A DNA stretch of 64,000 bases from positions 11,971 to 75,970 of the forward strand of contig DHHM01000006.1 of the NCBI GenBank assembly GCA_002403305.1, written 5' to 3'. Below are positions 37,157 to 45,672 of the stretch, piece after piece (the first letter of the stretch is position 1; each line of letters begins with the position of its first letter). The notes below the pieces were generated by a model. It was not told the DNA's origin, ran no database searches, and worked only from the letters and a program-made list of their open reading frames with translations. The stretch is from Bacteroidales bacterium UBA4772 (lineage in GTDB: Bacteria > Bacteroidota > Bacteroidia > Bacteroidales > VadinHA17). Both the position numbers and the translations under genes were made by a program.

Positions 37157-37519
37157 ATGGCAGAGCATTTGACAAAAGAGACATTTCTTGAGAAGGTATT
37201 CAATTACGAACAGAACAAAGAGTGGAAATATTCAGGCGACAAGCCTTGCATAATCGATTTTTATGCTGACTGGTGCGGCCCCTGTAAGATGGTAGCACCT
37301 GTTATTGAGGAGCTGTCAAAAGAGTACGAAGATAAACTTTACGTTTATAAGATTGATACTGAGGCAGAACAGGAGCTTGCATCAGTGTTCGGGATAAGGA
37401 GTATTCCTTCACTGTTGTTTGTTCCCCTGGAGGGACAGCCACAGATGGCAATGGGAGCACTGCCGAAGGAATCTTTTGAAAAGGCGTTCAAGGATATATT
37501 TGGTATAGAAAAAAACTGA
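37157..37519 (+). CDS. trxA: Thioredoxin
   Basis: 120-residue thioredoxin with Trp39-Cys40-Gly-Pro-Cys43 active site, cis-proline region RSIPSLLFVP and normal length; it reduces protein disulfides in the cytoplasm. No signal peptide. The N-terminal extension (residues 1-30) is slightly longer than in E. coli. It is monocistronic, with a terminator 130 bases downstream. Confidence 0.93.
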   Translation: MAEHLTKETFLEKVFNYEQNKEWKYSGDKPCIIDFYADWCGPCKMVAPVIEELSKEYEDKLYVYKIDTEAEQELASVFGIRSIPSLLFVPLEGQPQMAMGALPKESFEKAFKDIFGIEKN

Positions 37520-37649
37520 ATTGTTGAAAAAAGATCTATTTTTTCTTCATTTTTACGAAACAAAAGCTTAACTTTTACGTTTAATATATTGAAGGTAGTT
37601 TTCTAACAGAAGAGTTAGTTTTCTGGAATTTAGGTTAGGGTTTCGAGTT

Positions 37650-37680
37650 GAAGCCCCGCTGCGGCGGGGCTTCCTTGTTT
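37650..37680 (+). terminator. Intrinsic terminator after trxA
   Basis: GAAGCCCCGC (37650-37659) pairs with GCGGGGCTTC (37664-37673), loop TGCG, then CTTGTTT. It lies between convergent genes and may serve both. Confidence 0.8.
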
Positions 37681-37695
37681 CATGACCTCAGGGAT

Positions 37696-37896
37696 TTATG
37701 ACTTGAGGTCATTAATTATTCCATCAATCTTTTCCTCTGTCTCCCTGAGTCTCTGACGGCATATTTTTATCAGTTCAGCTGCCTTCCGGATATTATCCGA
37801 CAGCCTGTCAATATCCGGTTCTCCCTCTTCAATATTTTTCAGGATCTCCTCTATCTGTTTTACAGCCTGGTTGAATCCGATTTCTTTCTTTGCCAT
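37696..37896 (-). CDS. xseB: Exodeoxyribonuclease VII small subunit
   Basis: 66-residue helical protein with the pattern FNQAVKQIEEILKNIEEGEP and AAELIKICRQRLRETEEKI typical of XseB, several copies of which bind XseA. It starts 3 bases after the xseA stop, so the two are co-translated. Normal length. Confidence 0.9.
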   Translation of the reverse strand: MAKKEIGFNQAVKQIEEILKNIEEGEPDIDRLSDNIRKAAELIKICRQRLRETEEKIDGIINDLKS

Positions 37897-37899
37897 TTG

Positions 37900-39156
37900 C
37901 TATTTCTTGTTATTAATTTCCTTAACGGTACTTATTGCTTTTCCCTTTTGGAAGTGAGTAGTAATTATGTCATCCGGCTCCAGCTCCGATGCTGAGTGTA
38001 TTATCAGTCCGTTTCTCGAGGTCAGGGTAAATCCCCGGCGCATGACACCGGCCGGATCGAGGATACGGAGTGCGCTTTCCAGTTTTACCATCCTTTCCGC
38101 CGCGGTCCTGATCACATTCTTGCCGGAGCGTCTCAGGTTCTCGGCAATATAGTTCAGGTTGTCGCGTCTGACCCTGACTATCAGGCGGGATGTGGCAGCC
38201 GTCCGGTTTTGCAGCGAGGCAAGATGTTCGTCAGCAGCATCTATGGCATCTGTTGCTGCCTCTGTCAGGGCGCCTGCCATTTCAATGATCCTATTCTCGC
38301 ATTCAGCTGTCTGTTCAACCAGGAAGTCAGCCACGGCCGTAGGTGTCTTGAGGGATCTCGAGGCTACCATATCAGTCACGGAGACATCCTTCTCATGTCC
38401 TATCCCTGTAAGCACAGGCAGCGGGAACTGCGTAACGTGATAGGCAATCTCATAGTTGTCGAACCAGCTGAGGTCGGTTGTCGATCCCCCACCCCGTATA
38501 ATGACTACCGCATCAAACTGCTCCGTCTGGTCAGAGATCATATTCAGTGCTTCCGTCACTGAGGCCTCCGTTGTTTCGCCCTGCATGACAGCCTCGAACA
38601 GTACCGGCACAAACACGTACCCGAAGGGGTTATGTAAGAGGTGGTTAATGAAGTCTTCGTATCCTGCGGCTTTGGAAGAGGATATCACTGCGATGTTTCT
38701 GGGGTAGGGTGGAAGAGATAGTTCCCTGTTCATTGTGATGACCCCCTCGGCGGTCAGCCTTTTGATGATCGCCTCGCGCCGCAGCGCCATATCGCCGGCA
38801 GTGTAGGAGGGGTCGATATCGGTAATATTCAGGCTGAGGCCGTAAAGCTCATGATATTCGACGGTTGCCCTGAAGAGGATGGTGATGCCGGCCCTGAGAG
38901 GTATCCCGGTGCTGGCATTGAAGAAGGTGCTGAGGGAGAGGTATTTTGATGCCCAGATCGTTGCCCTCGCCCTGGCTGTAATACGGCCTCCGGGGGTCTC
39001 GCTGCCTGTAAGCTCCAGGTAGCAGTGGCCCGCGCCCCGGGTCTTCAGTGAGGCGATCTCGGCGATCACCCAGAATGATCCGGGCAGCGACTCGTAAATT
39101 TTATCACGGATAAGTCCCTGCAACTCGGTCAGTGTTATTTTCCCTTCCCGGTTCAT
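37900..39156 (-). CDS. xseA: Exodeoxyribonuclease VII large subunit
   Basis: 418-residue nuclease that degrades single-stranded DNA to oligonucleotides. N-terminal OB-fold (SFWVIAEIASLKTRGAGHCY) is followed by the catalytic domain with RGGGSTTDLSWFDN, GIGHEKDVSVTDMVA and the coiled C-terminal part. Length is normal. Its ATG overlaps the stop of the upstream subtilase gene (ATGA), an unexpected operon partner. Confidence 0.92.
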   Translation of the reverse strand: MNREGKITLTELQGLIRDKIYESLPGSFWVIAEIASLKTRGAGHCYLELTGSETPGGRITARARATIWASKYLSLSTFFNASTGIPLRAGITILFRATVEYHELYGLSLNITDIDPSYTAGDMALRREAIIKRLTAEGVITMNRELSLPPYPRNIAVISSSKAAGYEDFINHLLHNPFGYVFVPVLFEAVMQGETTEASVTEALNMISDQTEQFDAVVIIRGGGSTTDLSWFDNYEIAYHVTQFPLPVLTGIGHEKDVSVTDMVASRSLKTPTAVADFLVEQTAECENRIIEMAGALTEAATDAIDAADEHLASLQNRTAATSRLIVRVRRDNLNYIAENLRRSGKNVIRTAAERMVKLESALRILDPAGVMRRGFTLTSRNGLIIHSASELEPDDIITTHFQKGKAISTVKEINNKK

Positions 39157-40802
39157 CTTTTGAGCCTGATCATTTTAAATAGTTCCGATTCTTCTTCTGT
39201 GTCCACCTTCACAAAATAAAGTCCCTGACCCGTCTTGCCGAAGCCGTCGAGCCTGTATGAGCGGGCTGCGTAGACCGGGTAGTGTCTCTTCATCATCACC
39301 CTGCCGTCACTGGATGTGACGGTGACTGAGAGCTGTCCGGGTGGTGCGGGGAACCATATATAGATCTCATCAAAAAAGGGATTGGGACCGGCGGTCATAA
39401 TTTTCTCAGGCTTGTAGGAGTGAATATCTTCCAGAAGTCTCAGTGCCTTGAGAAAGTCAGGCAGTCCGTAGCCGTACAGACTGTCAGGATTGAGAAATCT
39501 GTCGCTGCTATGATGCAGGGCCGTGATGATCTCAGGCGGCGAAGCATTCCTGACAGCCTGCATAAGAGAAGCTGTCAGTCCGCTGATCACCGGGCACGAG
39601 AATGATGTGCCGCTGCCGCGGTGCACCAGATCGGGTTCAAACTGGATCGTCAGGTTGACACCGGGGGCCACAACATCAGGCTTGACACGTCCGTCATACG
39701 AATATCCCGCTGATGAGAAGTCGGAGATGATCAGCTCCTGTGTCACTGCGCCAACACTTAGGACGCCGTCGCCATCCGAAGGAGCCAAAATACGGAGCCA
39801 CTCATTGTTGCGTTCATTTCCTGCACTTGCTATGACGACGATGCCCTTTGATGCTGCTATATCGGCGGCCTGTGTCACGAAAGTGCTGTTGCCGTCCATA
39901 TCGCTGAACGAGTAGTTCATTGAAGGGTCATCGAAGGTAAAATACCCCAGCGATGAGGTAATGATATCAGCCCCCGCACTGTCGGCATATTCAGCTCCCG
40001 CCGCCCAGTAGTCTTCCTCTACCGGGTACTCTGACCCGTCATCTTCAGTGCGAAGCAGGAGGTAGTCGGCACCGGGAGCCGTTCCGCTGATGAGACCCGG
40101 CAGGTTTCCTGCGAGGATCGAGAGAACGGAGGTGCCGTGATTGTGGTAGTCATATACATATTCTGATCCGGTTACGAAATCCCGGGTTGCTTTGACCCCT
40201 CTTCGCTCCCTCAGAGGTGCCAGCGACTCTATCCGGTCAGCGTTGGCAAAACCTGCGTCAAGCACCGCAATGGTTACACCCTTGCCTGTAAATCCTGACT
40301 GATGAAGAGCTGTGCCGTTGAGGGGCACTCCCGGGTCATACTCGTCAGTGTCTTCCTTCAGCATCACGGTACCGTATTTACCGTAGATTTTTTTTGAGGG
40401 GTCAGCAGGGAGCTTTACCAGCCTGGCCCTGTCAATATATGGAAGCAGTTCAAGCGCTTTGGTATCGATGAGTTCCGGGGATGTGAACAGTGCCGTATTC
40501 ATCCAGCGGGATGCACATTTATATGTGAGTCCCTGCTGTGTCACCGCGCTGATATACTCTTCGCTGACAGGGAGATCACTCAGCTCCGGCACGGGGATCC
40601 CCAGTTTCTCACGTCGTGCAATTGCTGCAGGAGAGAGCAGTTGCCCGGGTAAAAAGTCTGACGGGTTGGCGTTCTTATCAGTGAAACAGATCCGGTAGAA
40701 GTAAAGACGATCTTCACCGGACTGTCCCCGTGCCGGCAATTGCAGGAGACAGGCGGAGAGTGTGAAAAGAAGAGTCGCTGTTCTGAACGACACGGCTCTC
40801 AT
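39153..40802 (-). CDS. Secreted subtilisin-like serine protease (S8) with type IX sorting tail
   Basis: 549-residue exported protease. Signal peptide, propeptide-like region (to about 145), then the subtilase triad in order: Asp in VTIAVLDAGFAN, His in NHGTSVLSILAG and Ser in GTSFSCPVISG, with oxyanion Asn in VVIASAGNERN. The last 80 residues (AGPNPFFDEIYIWF, then GLYFVKVDTEEE) fit the type A C-terminal domain for type IX secretion. Overlaps of 4 bases join it to the genes on both sides. Confidence 0.88.
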   Translation of the reverse strand: MRAVSFRTATLLFTLSACLLQLPARGQSGEDRLYFYRICFTDKNANPSDFLPGQLLSPAAIARREKLGIPVPELSDLPVSEEYISAVTQQGLTYKCASRWMNTALFTSPELIDTKALELLPYIDRARLVKLPADPSKKIYGKYGTVMLKEDTDEYDPGVPLNGTALHQSGFTGKGVTIAVLDAGFANADRIESLAPLRERRGVKATRDFVTGSEYVYDYHNHGTSVLSILAGNLPGLISGTAPGADYLLLRTEDDGSEYPVEEDYWAAGAEYADSAGADIITSSLGYFTFDDPSMNYSFSDMDGNSTFVTQAADIAASKGIVVIASAGNERNNEWLRILAPSDGDGVLSVGAVTQELIISDFSSAGYSYDGRVKPDVVAPGVNLTIQFEPDLVHRGSGTSFSCPVISGLTASLMQAVRNASPPEIITALHHSSDRFLNPDSLYGYGLPDFLKALRLLEDIHSYKPEKIMTAGPNPFFDEIYIWFPAPPGQLSVTVTSSDGRVMMKRHYPVYAARSYRLDGFGKTGQGLYFVKVDTEEESELFKMIRLKR

Positions 40803-41575
40803 TTGATAACTGATTGATTGATATCGGTAACCTTTATCTTGTCCCTGTTTTTCTCGAGGTCATCGAGGAACTTTGTCTCCTGGTCTGCCACCTTCGGGTC
40901 TGCCGGCCTCCCCTCCCTGTATTCTATTATCTGTTTCAGTTTACCGTTCTCATAGAAGACCATCCAGTCACCTGTTTTGAGATCCTCACTGTAGTGTCCC
41001 TCGTAATATAGGTTACCGTTCCGGTGGTAGTATGAGAACGGTCCCTCGAGTTTGCCTGCGATATATTCAGCCCGCAGGCATATGGCACCGTCGGGGTAAT
41101 ACTGCAGCCACTCACCGGTGCGCAACCCGCTGTCCCATGTCACCGTTTCCGCCAGGGTGCTGTCAGGGTAGTACTTCTTTGACAGGCCGTGTCTGAGATC
41201 CTGATGGTAGTACTCTTCACTGATAAGGTATGAGGGTTTTGAGGCAGACCAGAACTTCCAGAGTCCCTCTTTCATCCTTGCCATGTATATGCCTTCAGCT
41301 GCTTTGGTTCCGTCAGGGTGGAAGAATACCGCAGCAGTTTCATCATTACCGTCGCTGTATGTCAGTTCTGAGAGGAGGACACCCTCTTCGTTAAATCTTT
41401 TGAACAGTCCCACAGGCACATCATTTTTGAAAGTGCCTTCATACATAATCTTCCCGTTGGGGTATTTCTTCACCCACAGGCCCTGTTTTCTGCCATCGGC
41501 GTCGGTCAGATTCTGTGCCGGCAAAAGCAATGGCAGCATTACAAGCAGTGTGAATGCAAAATATCTGGTGATCAT
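40799..41575 (-). CDS. Exported MORN/YwqK-repeat protein
   Basis: 258 residues from ATG 41575; an upstream GTG at 41614 is less likely because it lies inside the dnaK terminator. After the signal peptide (LLVMLPLLLPAQ) the protein is a series of about eight YwqK/MORN-like strands (GLWVKKYPNGKIMYEG, GEWLQYYPDGAICLRAEY, GDWMVFYENGKLKQIIEY). The family is often labelled antitoxin component YwqK, but here a secretion or cell-surface role is more likely from the signal peptide. It leads the operon with the subtilase and exonuclease VII. Confidence 0.78.
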   Translation of the reverse strand: MITRYFAFTLLVMLPLLLPAQNLTDADGRKQGLWVKKYPNGKIMYEGTFKNDVPVGLFKRFNEEGVLLSELTYSDGNDETAAVFFHPDGTKAAEGIYMARMKEGLWKFWSASKPSYLISEEYYHQDLRHGLSKKYYPDSTLAETVTWDSGLRTGEWLQYYPDGAICLRAEYIAGKLEGPFSYYHRNGNLYYEGHYSEDLKTGDWMVFYENGKLKQIIEYREGRPADPKVADQETKFLDDLEKNRDKIKVTDINQSVIK

Positions 41576-41602
41576 CTTCTGCAGTTTAATACAAAGATAA
41601 AT

Positions 41603-41633
41603 AAAAAGCCGCACCGGTTTTCACCGGTGCGGC
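41603..41633 (-). terminator. Intrinsic terminator of dnaK
   Basis: GCCGCACCGGT (41608-41618) pairs perfectly with ACCGGTGCGGC (41623-41633) across a 4-base loop; on the minus strand TTTTT follows. Confidence 0.88.
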
Positions 41634-41656
41634 TGTGTTTCAATTGTTGGTCAGTT

Positions 41657-43567
41657 CTACTTGACCTCCTCGAAGTCGACGTCGGTAACCTGCTCGTCGC
41701 CTCCCTTTCCGGCGTCACCACCGTCGGTGGGACCGGCGTCGGGTCCAGCCTGCTGTTCAGGTCCCTGTGCCTGTTTGTACATATCTTCAGAGGCAGCCTG
41801 CCAGGCGGCGTTGATCTCGGCAAGGGCACGGTCAATCTCCGTTGCCTCCTTATTCTTGTGAGCCTCACGCAGCTGACCGAGGGCATTCTCTATTCGTCCC
41901 TTCTTGTCTGCCGGTATCTTATCGCCGAATTCCTTCAGCTGCTTCTCGGTCTGGAAGATCATGCTGTCAGCAGCATTGACCTTGTCAGCCACCTCCCTGG
42001 CAGCCTTGTCAGCCGCTTCATTGGCCCTGGCCTCGTCGCGCATCTTGCGTATCTCCTCCTCACTAAGTCCTGAAGATGCCTCAATGCGTATCCTCTGTTC
42101 CTTGCCGGTACCCTTGTCTTTTGCGGAGACGTTGAGTATCCCGTTGGCGTCGATGTCGAAGGTGACCTCTATCTGGGGCACTCCTCTCGGGGCTGGCGGG
42201 ATGCCGTCGAGGTGGAAGCGGCCGATGGTTTTGTTACCCTGGGCCATGGGCCTTTCGCCCTGCAATACGTGGATCTCCACTGACGGCTGGCTGTCGCTGG
42301 CCGTGGTGAATGTCTCCGTCTTGCGGGTGGGGATGGTAGTGTTTGACTCGATGAGACGTGTCATGACACCTCCCATGGTTTCGATACCCAGTGACAGCGG
42401 GGTGACATCAAGCAGCAACACGTCCTTTACCTCGCCTGTGAGAACGCCTCCCTGGATGGCAGCGCCGACTGCAACTACCTCGTCAGGGTTGACCCCCTTG
42501 GAGGGAACCCGTCCGAAGAATTTCTCAACGATCTGCTGTATGGCAGGTATGCGTGTCGATCCGCCCACAAGCAGCACCTCGTCTATGTCCGAAGTCTTCA
42601 TTCCGGCATCGTCAAGTGCCTTCTGACAAGGCCCGATAACTGAGTTGATCAGCTTATCTGTCAACTGCTCAAAATGGGCTCTGGTAAGTGTCTTGACAAG
42701 GTGTTTCGGGATACCGTTGACAGGCATGATATAGGGAAGGTTGATCTCCGTGCTTGTGGTACTCGAGAGCTCTATCTTTGCCTTCTCGGCTGCTTCCTTC
42801 AGTCTCTGCAGGGCCATCGGGTCCTTGCGCAGATCGATGCCCTCCTCCTTCTGAAATTCATCAGCAAGCCAGTCGATAACCAGGTTGTCAAAGTCATCAC
42901 CGCCGAGGTGGGTGTCACCATTGGTTGATTTAACCTCAAAAACTCCGTCTCCCAGTTCCAGGATTGATATATCAAATGTTCCTCCTCCGAGGTCGAAGAC
43001 TGCTATCTTCAGGTCGTGTGACTTCTTGTCGAGTCCGTATGCAAGCGAAGCAGCCGTAGGCTCGTTGATGATGCGCTTGACCTTGAGACCTGCTATCTCG
43101 CCGGCCTCCTTGGTGGCCTGACGCTGCGAGTCGTTGAAATATGCAGGTACGGTAATGACGGCCTCAGTGACCTCTGTGCCCAGATAATCCTCTGCGGTCT
43201 TCTTCATCTTCTGCAGAACGATGGCAGAGATCTCCTGAGGAGAGTAGTTGCGGTCGTCGATCTTTACCCTCGGGGTATTATTGTCACCGCGCACCACCTC
43301 GTATGTCATCTTCTTCATCTCGTTGGTGACCTCATCAAAGCTTCTGCCCATGAAGCGTTTGATTGATGAAACGGTTTTGCGTGGGTTGGTGATAGCCTGT
43401 CTCTTTGCAGGGTCACCGACTTTTCTTTCACCATTCTCAAGAAATGCCACCACCGAGGGGGTGGTTCTTTTACCTTCACTGTTGGGGATGACCACAGGCT
43501 CATTACCTTCCATCACTGAAACGCAAGAGTTGGTGGTTCCCAGGTCAATACCAATAATTTTTCCCAT
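41657..43567 (-). CDS. dnaK: Chaperone DnaK (Hsp70)
   Basis: 636-residue Hsp70. Nucleotide-binding domain with IGIDLGTTNSCV, FDLGGGTFDISILELG and LVGGSTRIPAIQ; hydrophobic linker VLLLDVTPLSLG; peptide-binding domain; helical lid; and an acidic tail ending DVDFEEVK that recruits co-chaperones. Full length. It is monocistronic here: grpE and dnaJ are not adjacent. The strong hairpin at 41608-41633 ends the transcript. Confidence 0.97.
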   Translation of the reverse strand: MGKIIGIDLGTTNSCVSVMEGNEPVVIPNSEGKRTTPSVVAFLENGERKVGDPAKRQAITNPRKTVSSIKRFMGRSFDEVTNEMKKMTYEVVRGDNNTPRVKIDDRNYSPQEISAIVLQKMKKTAEDYLGTEVTEAVITVPAYFNDSQRQATKEAGEIAGLKVKRIINEPTAASLAYGLDKKSHDLKIAVFDLGGGTFDISILELGDGVFEVKSTNGDTHLGGDDFDNLVIDWLADEFQKEEGIDLRKDPMALQRLKEAAEKAKIELSSTTSTEINLPYIMPVNGIPKHLVKTLTRAHFEQLTDKLINSVIGPCQKALDDAGMKTSDIDEVLLVGGSTRIPAIQQIVEKFFGRVPSKGVNPDEVVAVGAAIQGGVLTGEVKDVLLLDVTPLSLGIETMGGVMTRLIESNTTIPTRKTETFTTASDSQPSVEIHVLQGERPMAQGNKTIGRFHLDGIPPAPRGVPQIEVTFDIDANGILNVSAKDKGTGKEQRIRIEASSGLSEEEIRKMRDEARANEAADKAAREVADKVNAADSMIFQTEKQLKEFGDKIPADKKGRIENALGQLREAHKNKEATEIDRALAEINAAWQAASEDMYKQAQGPEQQAGPDAGPTDGGDAGKGGDEQVTDVDFEEVK

Positions 43568-43768
43568 ATTTATTTTGTTTAACTTTTAAATTCTTTTACA
43601 ATATCCATTTTATCGACAATGTTTGTGCCACATGCTCAGGGCCGGGCTGATTATGAAATTATGTCATGATTATCAGAAGCAGCCGCCGTTTATGTTTTTC
43701 AAGGTTATGACAAAACGGCAGAAAGAGCTAAAAGAACACCGGGTAATCTTATTCATCGTCTTATTTTG

Positions 43769-43776
43769 TAGCTTTG
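43769..43776 (+). promoter_or_regulatory. -7 box of panB
   Basis: TAGCTTTG fits TAnnTTTG and ends 23 bases before the panB ATG at 43800, which also argues against longer in-frame starts upstream. Confidence 0.5.
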
Positions 43777-43799
43777 TATCTGATCATTTCAGAGAAAAC

Positions 43800-44615
43800 A
43801 TGTCAACACAGAAGACCGTCAAACTGGTTACCACTCACGTGCTTTATGAGATGAAGCTGAAGGGTGAAAAGATCTCGATGCTCACAGCCTATGATTATTC
43901 GATGGCGAAGATCCTCGATGAGGCAGGGGTAGATGTGATCCTCGTCGGTGATTCCGCCTCGAATGTCATGGCAGGGTTTGAGACCACTCTCCCCATTACC
44001 CTTGATAACATGATCTATCATGCTGCCTCCGTGGTCAGGGGGGTAAAGCGGGCGCTGGTGGTGGTGGATCTGCCTTTCGGGACCTACCAGGGCAATTCGC
44101 GTGAGGCGCTGGCCTCTGCCATCAGGATCATGAAGGAGACAGGCGCCAGTGCGGTTAAGATGGAGGGTGGACGGGAGATAACCGAGTCGATTGAGCGTAT
44201 CCTCTCAGCCGGCATACCGGTCATGGGCCATCTCGGCCTGACCCCGCAGTCGATCCATAAGTTCGGCACGTATGTCGTCAGGGCACGCGAGCCGGAAGAG
44301 GCGAGGAAGCTCAGGGACGATGCACGTATAATTGAGAAGTCAGGTTGTTTTGCCATAGTGCTTGAAAAGATTCCTGCATCACTCGCCGGGGAGGTGGCTG
44401 AATCGGTGAAGGTGCCCGTTATAGGCATAGGCGCCGGGCCCATGGTTGACGGTCAGGTGCTGGTGCTGCATGATATGCTGGGCATCAACACCGAGTTCTC
44501 GCCGCGCTTTCTGAGAAGATACCATAACCTGCACGACGAGATAATGGGTGCTGTGCAGAGATATATTGCCGATGTCAGATCACTCGACTTCCCGAACGAG
44601 AAGGAGCAGTATTAG
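43800..44615 (+). CDS. panB: 3-methyl-2-oxobutanoate hydroxymethyltransferase
   Basis: First enzyme of pantothenate synthesis; transfers a hydroxymethyl group from methylene-tetrahydrofolate to alpha-ketoisovalerate. The 271-residue TIM barrel shows KISMLTAYDYSMAKILDEAG, the metal-binding DSASNVMAGFETTLPI, VKMEGG, MGHLGLTPQS and GIGAGPMVDGQVLVLHDMLG. The open frame extends 177 bases upstream, but ATG 43800 gives the family N-terminus and sits behind a -7 box. An AAAGTC repeat array starts right after the stop. Confidence 0.95.
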   Translation: MSTQKTVKLVTTHVLYEMKLKGEKISMLTAYDYSMAKILDEAGVDVILVGDSASNVMAGFETTLPITLDNMIYHAASVVRGVKRALVVVDLPFGTYQGNSREALASAIRIMKETGASAVKMEGGREITESIERILSAGIPVMGHLGLTPQSIHKFGTYVVRAREPEEARKLRDDARIIEKSGCFAIVLEKIPASLAGEVAESVKVPVIGIGAGPMVDGQVLVLHDMLGINTEFSPRFLRRYHNLHDEIMGAVQRYIADVRSLDFPNEKEQY

Positions 44616-44709
44616 TCGAAAGTCTGAAAGTCCGTAAAGTCAAAAGTCTGTAAAGTCCGTAAAGTTGAAAGTATAAAGGCTAAAATCGAAAATCGAAAAT
44701 CGCACATCG
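44616..44709. repeat. AAAGTC-type short repeat array after panB
   Basis: Directly after the stop codon comes a run of about seven short units of the form AAAGTC(C/T)G(T), then units of AAAATCG. A similar array follows the response regulator gene at 47922. Confidence 0.7.
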
Positions 44710-44734
44710 CAAATAAAAATAGTATTGCAGCAAA

Positions 44735-45421
44735 ATGAAAAAAGATTCTCCGGTCGTACTCTACGAAGACAATCACATAATCGTTGTCAATAAGCATTCA
44801 TCTGACCTGGTGCAGGGTGACAGCACCGGTGATGAGTCTCTGGATGATAAGGTGAAGGCTTACATCAGGGAGAAGTACGGCAAGCCCGGAGATGTCTTTC
44901 TGGGTGTGGTACACAGGCTGGACCGTCCTGTCAGCGGTTGTGTGGTCTACGCACGCACCTCCAAGGCTCTGTCGCGCCTGAGCGAGCTGTTTCGCACCCG
45001 GGAGGTGAAGAAACAGTACTGGGCCGTTGTTTCCGACCGTCCTCCGGCAGAAGAGGGGGTGTTACGCAACTATCTGAAGAAGAACGAGAAACAGAATAAA
45101 TCATACGTTTATGAGACTGAAGTGAAGGGATCTAAACAGGCTGAACTGTCATACCTCCTGCTGGCCAGGTCAGAGAGGTTCTATCTCCTTGAGATCGATC
45201 TGCATACGGGACGTCATCACCAGATAAGGGCGCAGCTTGCTGCAGCCGGCTGCCCGGTGAAGGGTGATCTCAAGTACGGTTCCAAAAGATCAAACGAGGG
45301 GGGAGGCATCTCACTGCATGCACGCAAAGTCTCATTCATTCATCCCGTAAAAAAAACGGAGGTCGCCGTGGAGGCCCCTCTGCCTGACGACAAGACCTGG
45401 CGGCTATTCAGGAATGTCTGA
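44735..45421 (+). CDS. RluA-family pseudouridine synthase
   Basis: 228-residue enzyme converting uridine to pseudouridine in rRNA or tRNA. The catalytic HRLDR motif places Asp63 as nucleophile. GVVHRLDRPVSGCVVYA, the L-H-T-G-R-HHQIRAQL region and late GGISLHA are typical. There is no N-terminal S4 domain, so it resembles the short RluA/TruC-like group. The target base cannot be predicted. Confidence 0.9.
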   Translation: MKKDSPVVLYEDNHIIVVNKHSSDLVQGDSTGDESLDDKVKAYIREKYGKPGDVFLGVVHRLDRPVSGCVVYARTSKALSRLSELFRTREVKKQYWAVVSDRPPAEEGVLRNYLKKNEKQNKSYVYETEVKGSKQAELSYLLLARSERFYLLEIDLHTGRHHQIRAQLAAAGCPVKGDLKYGSKRSNEGGGISLHARKVSFIHPVKKTEVAVEAPLPDDKTWRLFRNV

Positions 45422-45596
45422 ACTGTATTTATAAAAAAGAGAAGAGATGCCTCTGCCGCACCTCTTCCCAATTCACCCAAACTAACCTAAATCCACCATC
45501 CGTGAATGCTGCATCCCATTGGCGGGTAGCAGTTGTATCCTTTTCTTTCTTCACAGATAAGACATTACAAAAGTAAGGCATAAAATCAGCACGGGG

Positions 45597-45638
45597 GTTA
45601 AAGTGAGGTTAAAACCGGTTAACAAAAAGTTAAAACGG
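45597..45638. promoter_or_regulatory. Four helically phased GTTAA repeats, probable response regulator site
   Basis: GTTA occurs at 45597, 45608, 45618 and 45629, that is 11, 10 and 11 bases apart, each followed by an A-rich stretch (GTTAAAG, GTTAAAAC, GTTAACA, GTTAAAAC). They lie 35-76 bases before the sensor kinase start. OmpR/PhoB-type regulators bind direct repeats with this spacing, so autoregulation by the encoded response regulator is likely. Confidence 0.55.
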
Positions 45639-45660
45639 ATTTCCTGCTTACATATATATT

Positions 45661-45668
45661 TAATTTTG
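45661..45668 (+). promoter_or_regulatory. -7 box directly before the sensor kinase gene
   Basis: TAATTTTG fits TAnnTTTG but ends only 4 bases before the ATG at 45673, so transcription from it would start at or next to the start codon. There is no clear -33 TTTG. Confidence 0.4.
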
Positions 45669-45672
45669 TGTC

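Noticed and set aside
40799..41575. Annotating the YwqK-repeat protein as an antitoxin
   Set aside because: The label comes from database names. Here the protein has a signal peptide and no toxin partner beside it.
45441..45467. Hairpin after the pseudouridine synthase as a terminator
   Set aside because: The GAAGAG-aTGC stem is short, contains a mismatch and has no T tract on the + side, so I do not call it a terminator.
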